Shown here one piece after another: positions 42,941 through 51,658 of a stretch of DNA of 64,000 nucleotides; positions within the stretch are counted from its first letter, which is position 1; each line of letters begins with the position of its first letter. A model generated the notes under the pieces. That model worked only from the letters and a program-made list of their open reading frames with translations, searched no databases and had not been told where the DNA came from. A program made the translations under genes and the position numbers. Origin of the DNA: Bacteroidales bacterium (lineage in GTDB: Bacteria > Bacteroidota > Bacteroidia > Bacteroidales > UBA932); the NCBI GenBank assembly GCA_017630155.1, contig JAGBVU010000024.1, forward strand, positions 62,001 through 126,000, in the 5' to 3' direction.

Positions 42941-44137
42941 ATGGAAGAACAAGTACTAGAATTAGAGAGAGCTATAGTTGTCTCTGTCATCACTCAGGAT
43001 ATAGATGACAGCACAGTAAAAGAGTATCTGGACGAACTCGAATTCCTCGCCCTTACTGCAGGTATTGAGAGTGTTAAAAGGTTTACTCAAAGGCTGTCTA
43101 CACCAAACTCCAGAAGCTACGTAGGATCAGGAAAACTAGAGGAGATAAGAACATATCTCGAAGAAAATGAGATAAATACAGTCATATTTGATGATGAACT
43201 ATCTCCATCACAGCTAAGAAACGTGGAGAGAGAATTTGCTGGAAGGAAAATATACGACAGAACAAGCCTTATACTTGACATCTTTGCCCAAAGGGCTAAG
43301 ACAGCATACGCAAAAACACAGGTAGAGTTAGCCCAATACCAATATCTTCTTCCACGTCTTACAAGAATGTGGACACACCTTGAAAGACAAAGGGGAGGTA
43401 AAGGTGGTCTAAATATGAGGGGTCCAGGTGAGTCACAGCTTGAGACAGACAGACGTATTATCCTGGAGAAAATCAGCAGACTTAAAGATCAGCTCAAGAA
43501 GATCGACAGGCAGATGTTCTCACAAAGGGGAAACAGGGGATCGCTGGTTAGGATTGCACTTGTAGGTTATACAAATGCTGGTAAAAGTACCATTATGAAC
43601 CTACTTTCAAAAAGTGATGTATTTGCTGAAAATAAACTGTTTGCTACACTTGACACTACAGTTAGAAAGGTAGTGATTGAGAACGTTCCGTTCCTCCTTT
43701 CAGATACGGTAGGATTTATAAGAAAACTCCCTACCCAACTTATAGAATCATTCAAAAGTACACTTGATGAGGTGCGTGAGGCAGATATTCTTATGCATGT
43801 GGTAGATATATCACATCCTAATTTTGAAGACCATATAAAGGTCGTAAACGAGACTCTTAAAGATATCAATGCACACGATAAGCCTGTATATCTTGTTTTC
43901 AATAAGATAGATGCCTACAAGCATGTGGAGCAGAATGAATTCTCATTTGAGGAGAAAAAAGCAGAAAATTACTCACTTGAGGAACTTCAGAAAACATGGA
44001 TAGCCAAGGAGCACACCCCTTGTATTTTTATCTCAGCCAAAGAGAAGATCAAAATAGATAAACTCCGCAACGATCTTTACAAGATGGCTGCAGAGATTCA
44101 CGCAGGGAGATTCCCTTTCAACAACTTTCTTTGGTAA
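42941..44137 (+). CDS. hflX: Ribosome-associated GTPase HflX
   Basis: 398 aa. HflX splits stalled ribosomes. The N-terminal HflX domain has G-S-G-K-L-E-E-I and D-D-E-L-S-P-S-Q-L-R-N-V-E, then the R-G-G-K-G-G-L-N-M-R-G-P-G-E-S-Q-L linker, then the G domain: G-Y-T-N-A-G-K-S-T (P-loop), D-T-V-G-F-I-R-K-L-P (G3) and N-K-I-D (G4). The frame extends to 42905, but the promoter falls inside that part, so MEEQVLELE is the start. The end overlaps the hydrolase gene by 20 bases, tail to tail. Confidence 0.95.
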   Translation: MEEQVLELERAIVVSVITQDIDDSTVKEYLDELEFLALTAGIESVKRFTQRLSTPNSRSYVGSGKLEEIRTYLEENEINTVIFDDELSPSQLRNVEREFAGRKIYDRTSLILDIFAQRAKTAYAKTQVELAQYQYLLPRLTRMWTHLERQRGGKGGLNMRGPGESQLETDRRIILEKISRLKDQLKKIDRQMFSQRGNRGSLVRIALVGYTNAGKSTIMNLLSKSDVFAENKLFATLDTTVRKVVIENVPFLLSDTVGFIRKLPTQLIESFKSTLDEVREADILMHVVDISHPNFEDHIKVVNETLKDINAHDKPVYLVFNKIDAYKHVEQNEFSFEEKKAENYSLEELQKTWIAKEHTPCIFISAKEKIKIDKLRNDLYKMAAEIHAGRFPFNNFLW

Positions 44138-44933
44138 CGAAATTAATTATCCTGTCTGCCACAAATTGTGGTTCTTCAAGATAGGAGTCATGCCCAGAAT
44201 CGGGGACAATATGGCACTCTGCCTTAGGTAGGGATGCCATTAGTTTATTTACCTGATCGAGAGGAAAAAACTGGTCAGAATCGCCAAAAAAGGCAATTAC
44301 AGGAATATCAAGAGATGATACATAATCAGTATTATCTACTCTTGAGGCCATTCCCCTTACAGAGGCTGCAAGTCCTTCGGGATCATGTGTATCTGCAATC
44401 TCAATAATCTCCTGGATTTTGTCATCCATACGTCTCAGGTTTTCCTTTTTGAACATGTTAGGAATAGCTATGGATGCAAGGGCTAGATGCCTCCCTGAGA
44501 GGATAAAGTTTATCTCCTTATCCCTGCTTGATGCCACTTCATCAGAGTCTGCATAGGTATTGGTATTTATCATTATAATACCTTTTATAAGATCTGGAAA
44601 TCTCTTCTGCAGTTCAAAACTGATATATCCTCCAAGAGAGTGCCCTGCAACATAACATTGTGAGACGCCACATTTATCGATGGCACCTTTTATTATTTCT
44701 GCGCAAAACTCCATGGAGTTGGAGTGGGGGTGTGATCCTGTCAGGCCGTGGCCTGGAAGATCGATGGAGATGAATCTGATATTCTTAGGGAAGAGAGAGA
44801 TAAAATCTTCCCAAACATATAATGTCTCCAGATAACCATGAAGAAGGAGGATAGTAATATCCCCCTTCTCGGTATCTGAAATATGTACAGGAATTCCGTT
44901 TGATGTAGCGAAAAATTCCATACTTAGTGTCAA
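44118..44933 (-). CDS. Alpha/beta-hydrolase
   Basis: 271 aa. The fold is clear: L-L-L-H-G-Y-L-E-T (oxyanion strand, ~29), nucleophile elbow G-H-S-L-G-G (Ser ~98), acid in F-F-G-D-S-D-Q-F-F-P and His in V-P-D-S-G-H-D-S-Y-L-E-E-P. The catalytic triad is therefore intact; the substrate is unknown. The start may be the ATG at 44921 instead. It begins 1 base after frdB and probably shares its transcript. Confidence 0.85.
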   Translation of the reverse strand: MTLSMEFFATSNGIPVHISDTEKGDITILLLHGYLETLYVWEDFISLFPKNIRFISIDLPGHGLTGSHPHSNSMEFCAEIIKGAIDKCGVSQCYVAGHSLGGYISFELQKRFPDLIKGIIMINTNTYADSDEVASSRDKEINFILSGRHLALASIAIPNMFKKENLRRMDDKIQEIIEIADTHDPEGLAASVRGMASRVDNTDYVSSLDIPVIAFFGDSDQFFPLDQVNKLMASLPKAECHIVPDSGHDSYLEEPQFVADRIINFVTKESC

Positions 44934-44934
44934 A

Positions 44935-45714
44935 TTAGTCTTTTAGCTTAGCGCAAAGGAACTCTCTGTTAAGTCTTGCAATGTGACCTACTGTAACGCC
45001 TTTAGGGCATTCCATCTGACAAGCCTGGGTGTTGGTACAAGCACCGAAACCAAGTTCGTCCATTTTAGCCACCATCGCTTTAGCCCTTCTTGCACCCTCA
45101 ATTTTACCCTGAGGAAGAAGTGCCAAAGAACTTACACGTGCTGATACGAAAAGCATTGCAGAACCGTTCTTACAAGTAGCTACGCAAGCACCGCAACCTA
45201 CACAAGAGGCAGCATCCATACTTTCGTCAGCATCTTTCTTAGGAACAGGAATAGCATTTGCGTCCTGAGCACTACCAGCATTTACAGAGATGAAACCACC
45301 AGCCTGAAGAATCTGGTCAAAAGCGCTTCTGTTCACTACAAGGTCTTTGATGATAGGGAAACCGGCACTTCTCCAAGGTTCAATAGTGATAGTCTCGCCA
45401 TCTTTGAATTTACGCATATGAAGCTGGCAGGTAGTAATCTCCTCGTCAGGTCCGTGTGCGCGACCATTGATATATAGTGAACACATACCGCAGATACCCT
45501 CTCTACAGTCGTGGTCAAATGCAACAGGGCCAGATCCGTGGCAACCTTTATTTACGGCCACAGGGACATTACCCTCTCTGATAAGTTGGTCATTGAGAAT
45601 ATCCATCATCTCGAGGAAAGATGTATCAGGAGAGATGTTCTCAATCTTATAGGTCTCAAAGTGACCTTTTGATTTTGCGTCTTTCTGACGCCAAACTTTT
45701 AAAGTGAAATTCAT
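44935..45714 (-). CDS. frdB: Fumarate reductase / succinate dehydrogenase iron-sulfur subunit
   Basis: 259 aa. The 2Fe-2S site is C-R-E-G-I-C-G-M-C with a later T-T-C (~70-100); the C-terminal half has [11 protein letters not shown] and [12 protein letters not shown] for the 4Fe-4S and 3Fe-4S centres. It carries electrons between the flavin subunit and the membrane quinol. The gene is 12 bases after frdA. No membrane cytochrome b gene (frdC) adjoins. Confidence 0.94.
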   Translation of the reverse strand: MNFTLKVWRQKDAKSKGHFETYKIENISPDTSFLEMMDILNDQLIREGNVPVAVNKGCHGSGPVAFDHDCREGICGMCSLYINGRAHGPDEEITTCQLHMRKFKDGETITIEPWRSAGFPIIKDLVVNRSAFDQILQAGGFISVNAGSAQDANAIPVPKKDADESMDAASCVGCGACVATCKNGSAMLFVSARVSSLALLPQGKIEGARRAKAMVAKMDELGFGACTNTQACQMECPKGVTVGHIARLNREFLCAKLKD

Positions 45715-45726
45715 ATTAAATCCCCC

Positions 45727-47670
45727 TTAGTCTTTATAGTTACGAGTAGATGGTTTAACAAATTCGAAGTTCAAATGCTCTTTGTGAAGAACTGGCTCAG
45801 CATCTGCCTTGTATTCCCAAGCACTTACATAAGAGAAGTTTACGTCATCACGTTTGGTTTCACCCTCTTCTGTCTGCATCTCAACTCTGAAGTGACCACC
45901 ACAAGACTCCTCTCTGTTGAGAGCGTCACGTGCCATCAAGTCACCGATTTCGAAGTAGTCAGCAAGACGGATAGCCTTCTCAAGCTCCTGGTTGAACTCA
46001 GCGTTCTCACCTGGAACATATACATTTTTCAAGAACTCCTCTTTAAGGGCTTTGATCTCTACGATAGCTTTTTCAAGACCAGCTTTTTCACGAGCCATAC
46101 CAACATATTCCCACATCAAAAGACCAAGTTTCTTGTGGTAGTAGTCCACAGGCTGGGTACCTTTTAGGTTAAGGAAGTAGTTGATTTTCTCTTTGACAGC
46201 TTTTTCTGCCTCTTCGAATGCAGGGTGAGATGTATCAGTTTTTGGAACCTGTATTTTGTGTGATAAGTAATCTCCGATAGTATAAGGAAGAATGAAGTAA
46301 CCATCCGCAAGACCTTGCATCAAAGCAGAAGCACCAAGTCTGTTACCACCATGGTCGCTGAAGTTAGCCTCACCGATAGCGTATAGACCAGGGATTGTTG
46401 TCTGAAGGTTATAGTCAACCCAGATACCACCCATTGTGTAGTGGATAGCAGGGTAGATCATCATAGGCTCTTCGTAAGGGTTCACAGCTGTAATCTTCTC
46501 ATACATCTGGAACAAGTTACCGTAACGTGCGGTAATAACATCCTTACCAAGTCTCTTGATAGCTGTTGAGAAATCAAGGAACACTGCAAGACCGGTACCA
46601 TTTACGCCATAACCAGCGTCGCATCTCTCTTTTGCAGCTCTTGAAGCCACGTCACGAGGTACAAGGTTACCGAAAGCAGGGTAACGGCGCTCTAGATAGT
46701 AATCTCTATCCTCTTCAGGAATCTGAGAAGCTTTCTTAGCACCTGAACGTAGTGCCATCACGTCATCCATTTTCTTAGGAACCCAGATACGTCCGTCATT
46801 TCTTAGTGACTCAGACATAAGGGTAAGTTTTGACTGCTGATCACCGTGAACAGGGATACAGGTAGGGTGGATCTGTGCAAAACAAGGGTTAGCAAAGTAT
46901 GCACCTTTCTTGTAACATTGCCAAGCTGCAGAACCGTTTGAGTTCATAGCGTTGGTTGAAAGGAAGAACACGTTACCATAACCGCCAGTAGCGATAACTA
47001 CAGCGTGTGCACCATGTCTCTCAATCTCACCTGTCTCAAGATTACGGGCGATAATACCTTTAGCTTCGCCATCAATCATTACCAAGTCAAGCATCTCGTG
47101 ACGTGGATATGATTTTACAGAACCTTTAGCAATCTGACGGTTCAAAGATGCATAAGCACCAAGAAGAAGCTGCTGGCCAGTTTGTCCGCGTGCATAGAAA
47201 GTACGACTTACCTGAGCACCACCGAATGATCTGTTGTCAAGTAGTCCACCATAATCACGTGCGAAAGGTACACCTTGAGCGACACATTGGTCGATGATAA
47301 GGTTACTTACCTCAGCAAGTCTGTAGACATTGGCCTCTCTACTACGGTAGTCACCACCTTTGATTGTGTCATAGAAAAGGCGGTAGATAGAGTCATTGTC
47401 ATTTTGATAGTTCTTAGCAGCGTTGATACCACCTTGAGCTGCAATAGAGTGTGCACGACGAGGTGAATCGCTGATACAGAAGATTTTTACATTGTATCCC
47501 AACTCGCCAAGAGAAGCGGCTGCGGAAGCACCACCAAGTCCGGTACCGACAACGATGATTTCAAGCTTGCGCTTGTTAGCAGGGCTTACTACTTTGATAG
47601 CTGCCTTATGCTTAGTCCATTTCTCGGCTAGAGGACCTTCGGGAACTTTAGAAATTAACTTATCGTCCAT
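45727..47670 (-). CDS. frdA: Fumarate reductase / succinate dehydrogenase flavoprotein subunit
   Basis: 647 aa. FAD fold [11 protein letters not shown] (42-52); His74 in [11 protein letters not shown] is the expected covalent FAD site; the active-site region H-P-T-C-I-P and E-S-L-R-N-D-G-R is present. The sequence type is that of the soluble part of Bacteroidetes fumarate reductases. First gene of frdA-frdB(-hydrolase). A minus-strand TAAAATTG (47705-47698), one mismatch from TAnnTTTG, is a possible promoter. Confidence 0.95.
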   Translation of the reverse strand: MDDKLISKVPEGPLAEKWTKHKAAIKVVSPANKRKLEIIVVGTGLGGASAAASLGELGYNVKIFCISDSPRRAHSIAAQGGINAAKNYQNDNDSIYRLFYDTIKGGDYRSREANVYRLAEVSNLIIDQCVAQGVPFARDYGGLLDNRSFGGAQVSRTFYARGQTGQQLLLGAYASLNRQIAKGSVKSYPRHEMLDLVMIDGEAKGIIARNLETGEIERHGAHAVVIATGGYGNVFFLSTNAMNSNGSAAWQCYKKGAYFANPCFAQIHPTCIPVHGDQQSKLTLMSESLRNDGRIWVPKKMDDVMALRSGAKKASQIPEEDRDYYLERRYPAFGNLVPRDVASRAAKERCDAGYGVNGTGLAVFLDFSTAIKRLGKDVITARYGNLFQMYEKITAVNPYEEPMMIYPAIHYTMGGIWVDYNLQTTIPGLYAIGEANFSDHGGNRLGASALMQGLADGYFILPYTIGDYLSHKIQVPKTDTSHPAFEEAEKAVKEKINYFLNLKGTQPVDYYHKKLGLLMWEYVGMAREKAGLEKAIVEIKALKEEFLKNVYVPGENAEFNQELEKAIRLADYFEIGDLMARDALNREESCGGHFRVEMQTEEGETKRDDVNFSYVSAWEYKADAEPVLHKEHLNFEFVKPSTRNYKD

Positions 47671-47724
47671 AATATATCATTGAAATAAAAAACTTTGCAA
47701 TTTTAGTCATTTTCTAAAGAAAAA

Positions 47725-48531
47725 TCAAACTTTAGACCATGCTTTTATGTCACCTTTTACTTTTGCCGGGTGTTTTATCAGATTATGCACCAAAAAATAC
47801 AATTTCACCGCCACATATTGCCACCTGGTGAAGTATTTGTCGTAAAATTTTCTGAAGGAGCGCTGCACTTTAATCTCCCTCTCGAGGGGATTCCATACTT
47901 TCTGGCTGCACCCACCGCCAAGATGGTAGACCGGCACTGTAAGGAGAGATATCTCAAGATCATGTTTCCAGAACTGATAGAACAGATCAAGATCCTCCCC
48001 GTACATAAAATAATCCTCACTCCACCTTCCGACTTTGATAAAATTGCCCCTTGAGAGGATAACAGAAGCCCCTTTGCACCAGAATCTGGCCCTTTTGCGG
48101 TTAAGATTCCACCAGAAAATATCCCTCAGCACCGGAAGGACCATCCTGTCATTTTCTGCAGAGCCGTCCCTATTGACAAGTGGGGTTACATATACCTTCC
48201 CTGGATTCTCAAGTACTCTGAGGTAATCACTGTTTGCCCCAGGTTTGAGCTCTGTATCTGGGTTAAGGAAGTGGAGCACATCACCTGTTGAGAGGTTCGC
48301 ACCGATATTGCACGCTGCAGCAAAACCAAGATTCTCCCCAAGAGAATGGAATACAAACCTACCACTATCCTTAAAAGCAGCACATTGCTCCATAGAACCA
48401 TCAGTAGAGGCGTTATCCACCACCACCACTTCATAATCAACAGTGAGCTCCTTTTGGATACTGGTCAGGCAATTGGAGAGGAGTTCTCCCGAATTGTAGT
48501 TTACGATGATTATTGATATTTCTCTGGGCAT
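47725..48531 (-). CDS. Family 2 glycosyltransferase (rhamnosyltransferase-like)
   Basis: 268 aa. The GT-A fold opens I-S-I-I-I-V-N-Y-N-S-G, with V-V-V-D-N-A-S-T-D-G-S (~34-44), N-L-G-F-A-A-A-C-N and the metal-binding L-N-P-D-T (DxD variant, ~90). A D-Y-F-M-Y-G-E-D-L-D-L segment gives the catalytic acid. It transfers a sugar in surface-glycan assembly; acceptor unknown. Last gene of GT4-flippase-GT2, and 4 bases after the flippase gene. Confidence 0.9.
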   Translation of the reverse strand: MPREISIIIVNYNSGELLSNCLTSIQKELTVDYEVVVVDNASTDGSMEQCAAFKDSGRFVFHSLGENLGFAAACNIGANLSTGDVLHFLNPDTELKPGANSDYLRVLENPGKVYVTPLVNRDGSAENDRMVLPVLRDIFWWNLNRKRARFWCKGASVILSRGNFIKVGRWSEDYFMYGEDLDLFYQFWKHDLEISLLTVPVYHLGGGCSQKVWNPLEREIKVQRSFRKFYDKYFTRWQYVAVKLYFLVHNLIKHPAKVKGDIKAWSKV

Positions 48532-48535
48532 AATG

Positions 48536-49987
48536 CTAACTCTTCCTGATATGCAACATTTTCAGCAATTCCCCCTTAAGCTCAGAGTACTCCTGGGCTT
48601 TATAAAGGAATTCATAAGATAGGAGAACAATGACACCCCCGGCACAGATCTGGAGGAGAAGAAGGGGCAGTGGAGCTATATCAATCAACCCTATAAGATG
48701 GACTGCGACTGACATTATAGCAGACACTGAGACAAAGGGTAAAATATCTGCAACCTGCTCGAGAACAGGGTATTGTATCTCCCTTGAAACATACCCTGCG
48801 TGGATAAGATAGGAGACTACCGTTACCCCCACTACACCCCAAAGAAGGGCTTCAATATCGAAAATGATACCCAATGTAACAGGTATAACTGCCAATGCAG
48901 TTTTTATTATTTCGAGACGGAGAGTTACCTCCGATTTACCATTTGCATTGAAGACATTGACACTCCCCAGAATCAATGGGAGGAACATTCCGGAAATACC
49001 AAGAATCCTCAAATAACCGGATGCAGGGAGCCATTTTGCCCCTATAAGAACCTCAATCATTGCGTCAGCACAACCCACAAGACCAAGAACCAGTGTACTG
49101 GTGAGTAGGGTAGTGAGCCTGGCCACCTTCCTATAAACCCTGCGTTGCCTCTGTTTGTCACCCTGTATGCTGCTCATCACGGGATAACCCACCCTCTGGA
49201 CCACCTGTCCTATATTGGAAGTTACCATGGTCTTGAACTTCTCAGCACGGGTAAAATAGCCTACGGCAATGGGATTATACATTTTACCTATAACCAGAGA
49301 GTATATCTCATTCCATATGACACTGATGAGCGAACAGGCCAACAGTCTGCTCCCAAAACTGAACATCTCCTTGAAGCTCCTGAAGGAGAAGAGGAGTGAA
49401 GGTTTCCAGTTGGAAAAAACCCACAACAGAAGCGATACCACCACTTGTTTTGACAACTGCTGGACTACAAGGCTCCACACACCACAACCCTTGAGTGCCA
49501 TCCATATACTTGCAACAGCACTGACAAGTGATGCTGCAAGCGAGATGATTGCCTGAGTCCTGAAATCTATCTTTCTTATGAAATTGACCTTCTGAACCTG
49601 GGTAAATGATATTATCACCACTGAGAGGGAGAGTACCCTCAATAAGGGGATAAGGGTTCTGTTGTTCAAGAAAGCTGCTATGGCAGGGGCTGAAAAGAAG
49701 AGTATCAGATAGATGACCAGACCCAATACCAGATTTGTATAGAAAACCGTACTCAAATCTGCATCTGTAGCCTCCTTCTTCCTGATAAGGGCTCCACTGA
49801 AACCACTGTCCATCAATGAACTGCCGAGAGAGATGAATATGGCTATCATACCCACAAGACCAAACTCCTCGGGTGAAAGGATTCGCGCGAGAATAATACT
49901 GACAGCAGCAGTTACGCCGGTACCGACGAAATTATCTACAAAACCCCAACCTAAACCCTTGGCTGTCTTCTCTTTAAGAGTACTCAT
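48536..49987 (-). CDS. Polysaccharide flippase (WzxC-like, MOP superfamily)
   Basis: 483 aa with about 12-14 membrane segments. It opens L-K-E-K-T-A-K-G-L-G-W-G-F-V-D-N-F and shows E-E-F-G-L-V-G-M-I-A, typical of the WzxC/lipopolysaccharide flippase group, which moves lipid-linked repeat units across the inner membrane. It overlaps the preceding glycosyltransferase gene by 4 bases (ATGA), so the three genes are translationally linked. Confidence 0.92.
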   Translation of the reverse strand: MSTLKEKTAKGLGWGFVDNFVGTGVTAAVSIILARILSPEEFGLVGMIAIFISLGSSLMDSGFSGALIRKKEATDADLSTVFYTNLVLGLVIYLILFFSAPAIAAFLNNRTLIPLLRVLSLSVVIISFTQVQKVNFIRKIDFRTQAIISLAASLVSAVASIWMALKGCGVWSLVVQQLSKQVVVSLLLWVFSNWKPSLLFSFRSFKEMFSFGSRLLACSLISVIWNEIYSLVIGKMYNPIAVGYFTRAEKFKTMVTSNIGQVVQRVGYPVMSSIQGDKQRQRRVYRKVARLTTLLTSTLVLGLVGCADAMIEVLIGAKWLPASGYLRILGISGMFLPLILGSVNVFNANGKSEVTLRLEIIKTALAVIPVTLGIIFDIEALLWGVVGVTVVSYLIHAGYVSREIQYPVLEQVADILPFVSVSAIMSVAVHLIGLIDIAPLPLLLLQICAGGVIVLLSYEFLYKAQEYSELKGELLKMLHIRKS

Positions 49988-51075
49988 AATACAGACTTGT
50001 ACATAGATATCATCGTATCTACATTGTCACTCCACTGATACAGACCGGCTACCCTTTCCCTTCCTGCAACACCCATAGTCACAATCTTGGAAGGATCGTC
50101 GATGAATGTCTGGATAGCTCTTGCTGCCGCGTGGTAATCGCATCTTGGGACAATAATACCTGTGACCCCATTTTCTACCACCTCAGTAAATCCATCTGCA
50201 TCAGATGTCACCACTGGGCAGTTGCACGCCATTGCCTCTATGGCAGATACTCCAAAACTCTCTGAGAGGGACATATAGCAGGCAATTGAAAACCTGTCAA
50301 AGATACGGGGCAATATGTCGTTTCGGATATATCCGGCGAATATAACCTTGTCTGATATACCCAACTGATCTGCAAGATGCTTGAGTTTCCTCTCATCAGG
50401 ACCTTTCCCTACAAGTTCAAGACAACAGTTGAGTTTTGGGTTGTTGTCACAAACCTCCTTAAACGCTCTTATAAGGTATTCTGTCCCATATTTGTATGAA
50501 AGTGTCTTTACACTACCTATGACAAACTTATCTCTGGGTGGTGGAACGCTCCTGTGGAAAAGCTCAGTATCGACACCAAACGGGGTGATATCAATCTTCT
50601 TTCTTGTATACTTTGCAGCCTCCTTAGCCATCACATGACTGGTAGAGAGAATCTTGTCAGCCTTGCGGAGCGTATATTTCACTATGAATTTGTTTACCTT
50701 GAGCTGCCTTGGGAAAATATAGATATCACTACCCCACAAAGAGACGATAAGTGGGTGGAATCCAGACATTGCAGCAATAAGGGAGTAACTTGTAACATAG
50801 TGTGCATGAAGGATATCGGGCTTTACATCCCTAAGAACCTTTTTCAGATGTCTTACAGCCTGGAAATGCCTTTTCACTGCACCCACAATACCACTTCCAT
50901 CCCTTTTGTAACTGAAAAGGTCGAAGAAATGACATTTGATCCCCCTCGATGAGTAGAAATCATCAAGGAAAGGCTTGATACTGTAAAGGACCACCTCCAC
51001 CCCTTTTTCACTTAAAGAGGAGACCCACCTTTGAGTGTGGACACTCTGCGCATCTGAAATTATAAGTACCTTCAT
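49984..51075 (-). CDS. Family 4 glycosyltransferase
   Basis: 363 aa with the two-domain GT-B fold: N-terminal half with D-I-L-H-A-H-Y-V-T-S-Y (~90) and C-terminal half with G-K-G-P-D-E-R-K-L, then E-S-F-G-V-S-A-I-E-A-M-A-C-N-C-P-V-V, the E-x7-E nucleotide-sugar motif of GT4. First gene of a short glycan locus. A minus-strand TAAAATTG similar to that of frdA lies just upstream (about 51094-51101). No polymerase (Wzy) or initiating transferase is next to it. Confidence 0.9.
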   Translation of the reverse strand: MKVLIISDAQSVHTQRWVSSLSEKGVEVVLYSIKPFLDDFYSSRGIKCHFFDLFSYKRDGSGIVGAVKRHFQAVRHLKKVLRDVKPDILHAHYVTSYSLIAAMSGFHPLIVSLWGSDIYIFPRQLKVNKFIVKYTLRKADKILSTSHVMAKEAAKYTRKKIDITPFGVDTELFHRSVPPPRDKFVIGSVKTLSYKYGTEYLIRAFKEVCDNNPKLNCCLELVGKGPDERKLKHLADQLGISDKVIFAGYIRNDILPRIFDRFSIACYMSLSESFGVSAIEAMACNCPVVTSDADGFTEVVENGVTGIIVPRCDYHAAARAIQTFIDDPSKIVTMGVAGRERVAGLYQWSDNVDTMISMYKSVL

Positions 51076-51161
51076 AATAGTTAAGAGTCTGCAATTTTAA
51101 CCATTTTTTATCACTTAAACAATGATTTTATTATCTTTACAAAAATTTAAAACCAAAAAAA

Positions 51162-51656
51162 ATGAATAAAATGAGAAGGATTTTAACACTGGTTCTGTCA
51201 ATTTTTATAACTGCATCGCTGTCTGGTCAAGAGGTTGACAACAAAAAGAAAATAGATAAAATGCTGGAACTTGGTTATTTCAAAATAGACATTACCGAGA
51301 TCAAGCCAATGGGTCGCCCAAGCAAAACCACAAGATTTGAATATGACATCACTGTCAAGGATCATATGCTTACAACTGAACTTCCATATTTTGGAAAATA
51401 TGACACAACCCCTATGCCCGGTCAGCAAATAAGGGTAGAGATGGATAACCAGAAGGTCGATTTGCAAGTCAAATACAATGAAAAGAAGAAGAGACACGAT
51501 GTAAGATTCAAAGCAAAGGATGACAATGACCATCAAACTGTAGATTTCTATATACAGATCTACGAAAATGGATCCAGCACAGTACGACTGAGCTTTGTAA
51601 ACAGAGACCCTATCACCTTTGAAGGGGATTTCCAATTTATAGAACAACAGCAATAA
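51162..51656 (+). CDS. DUF4251 family secreted protein
   Basis: 164 aa with a signal peptide ending near L-S-G-Q (residue ~22). The body fits DUF4251 (a Bacteroidetes beta-rich domain): D-I-T-E-I-K-P-M-G-R-P-S-K, L-P-Y-F-G, and a closing S-F-V-N-R-D-P-I-T-F-E-G. Function unknown. It lies 2 bases before the hexosaminidase and may be one transcript with it. TATCTTTA at about 51132, one mismatch from the -7 consensus, is a possible promoter. Confidence 0.75.
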   Translation: MNKMRRILTLVLSIFITASLSGQEVDNKKKIDKMLELGYFKIDITEIKPMGRPSKTTRFEYDITVKDHMLTTELPYFGKYDTTPMPGQQIRVEMDNQKVDLQVKYNEKKKRHDVRFKAKDDNDHQTVDFYIQIYENGSSTVRLSFVNRDPITFEGDFQFIEQQQ

Positions 51657-51658
51657 TT

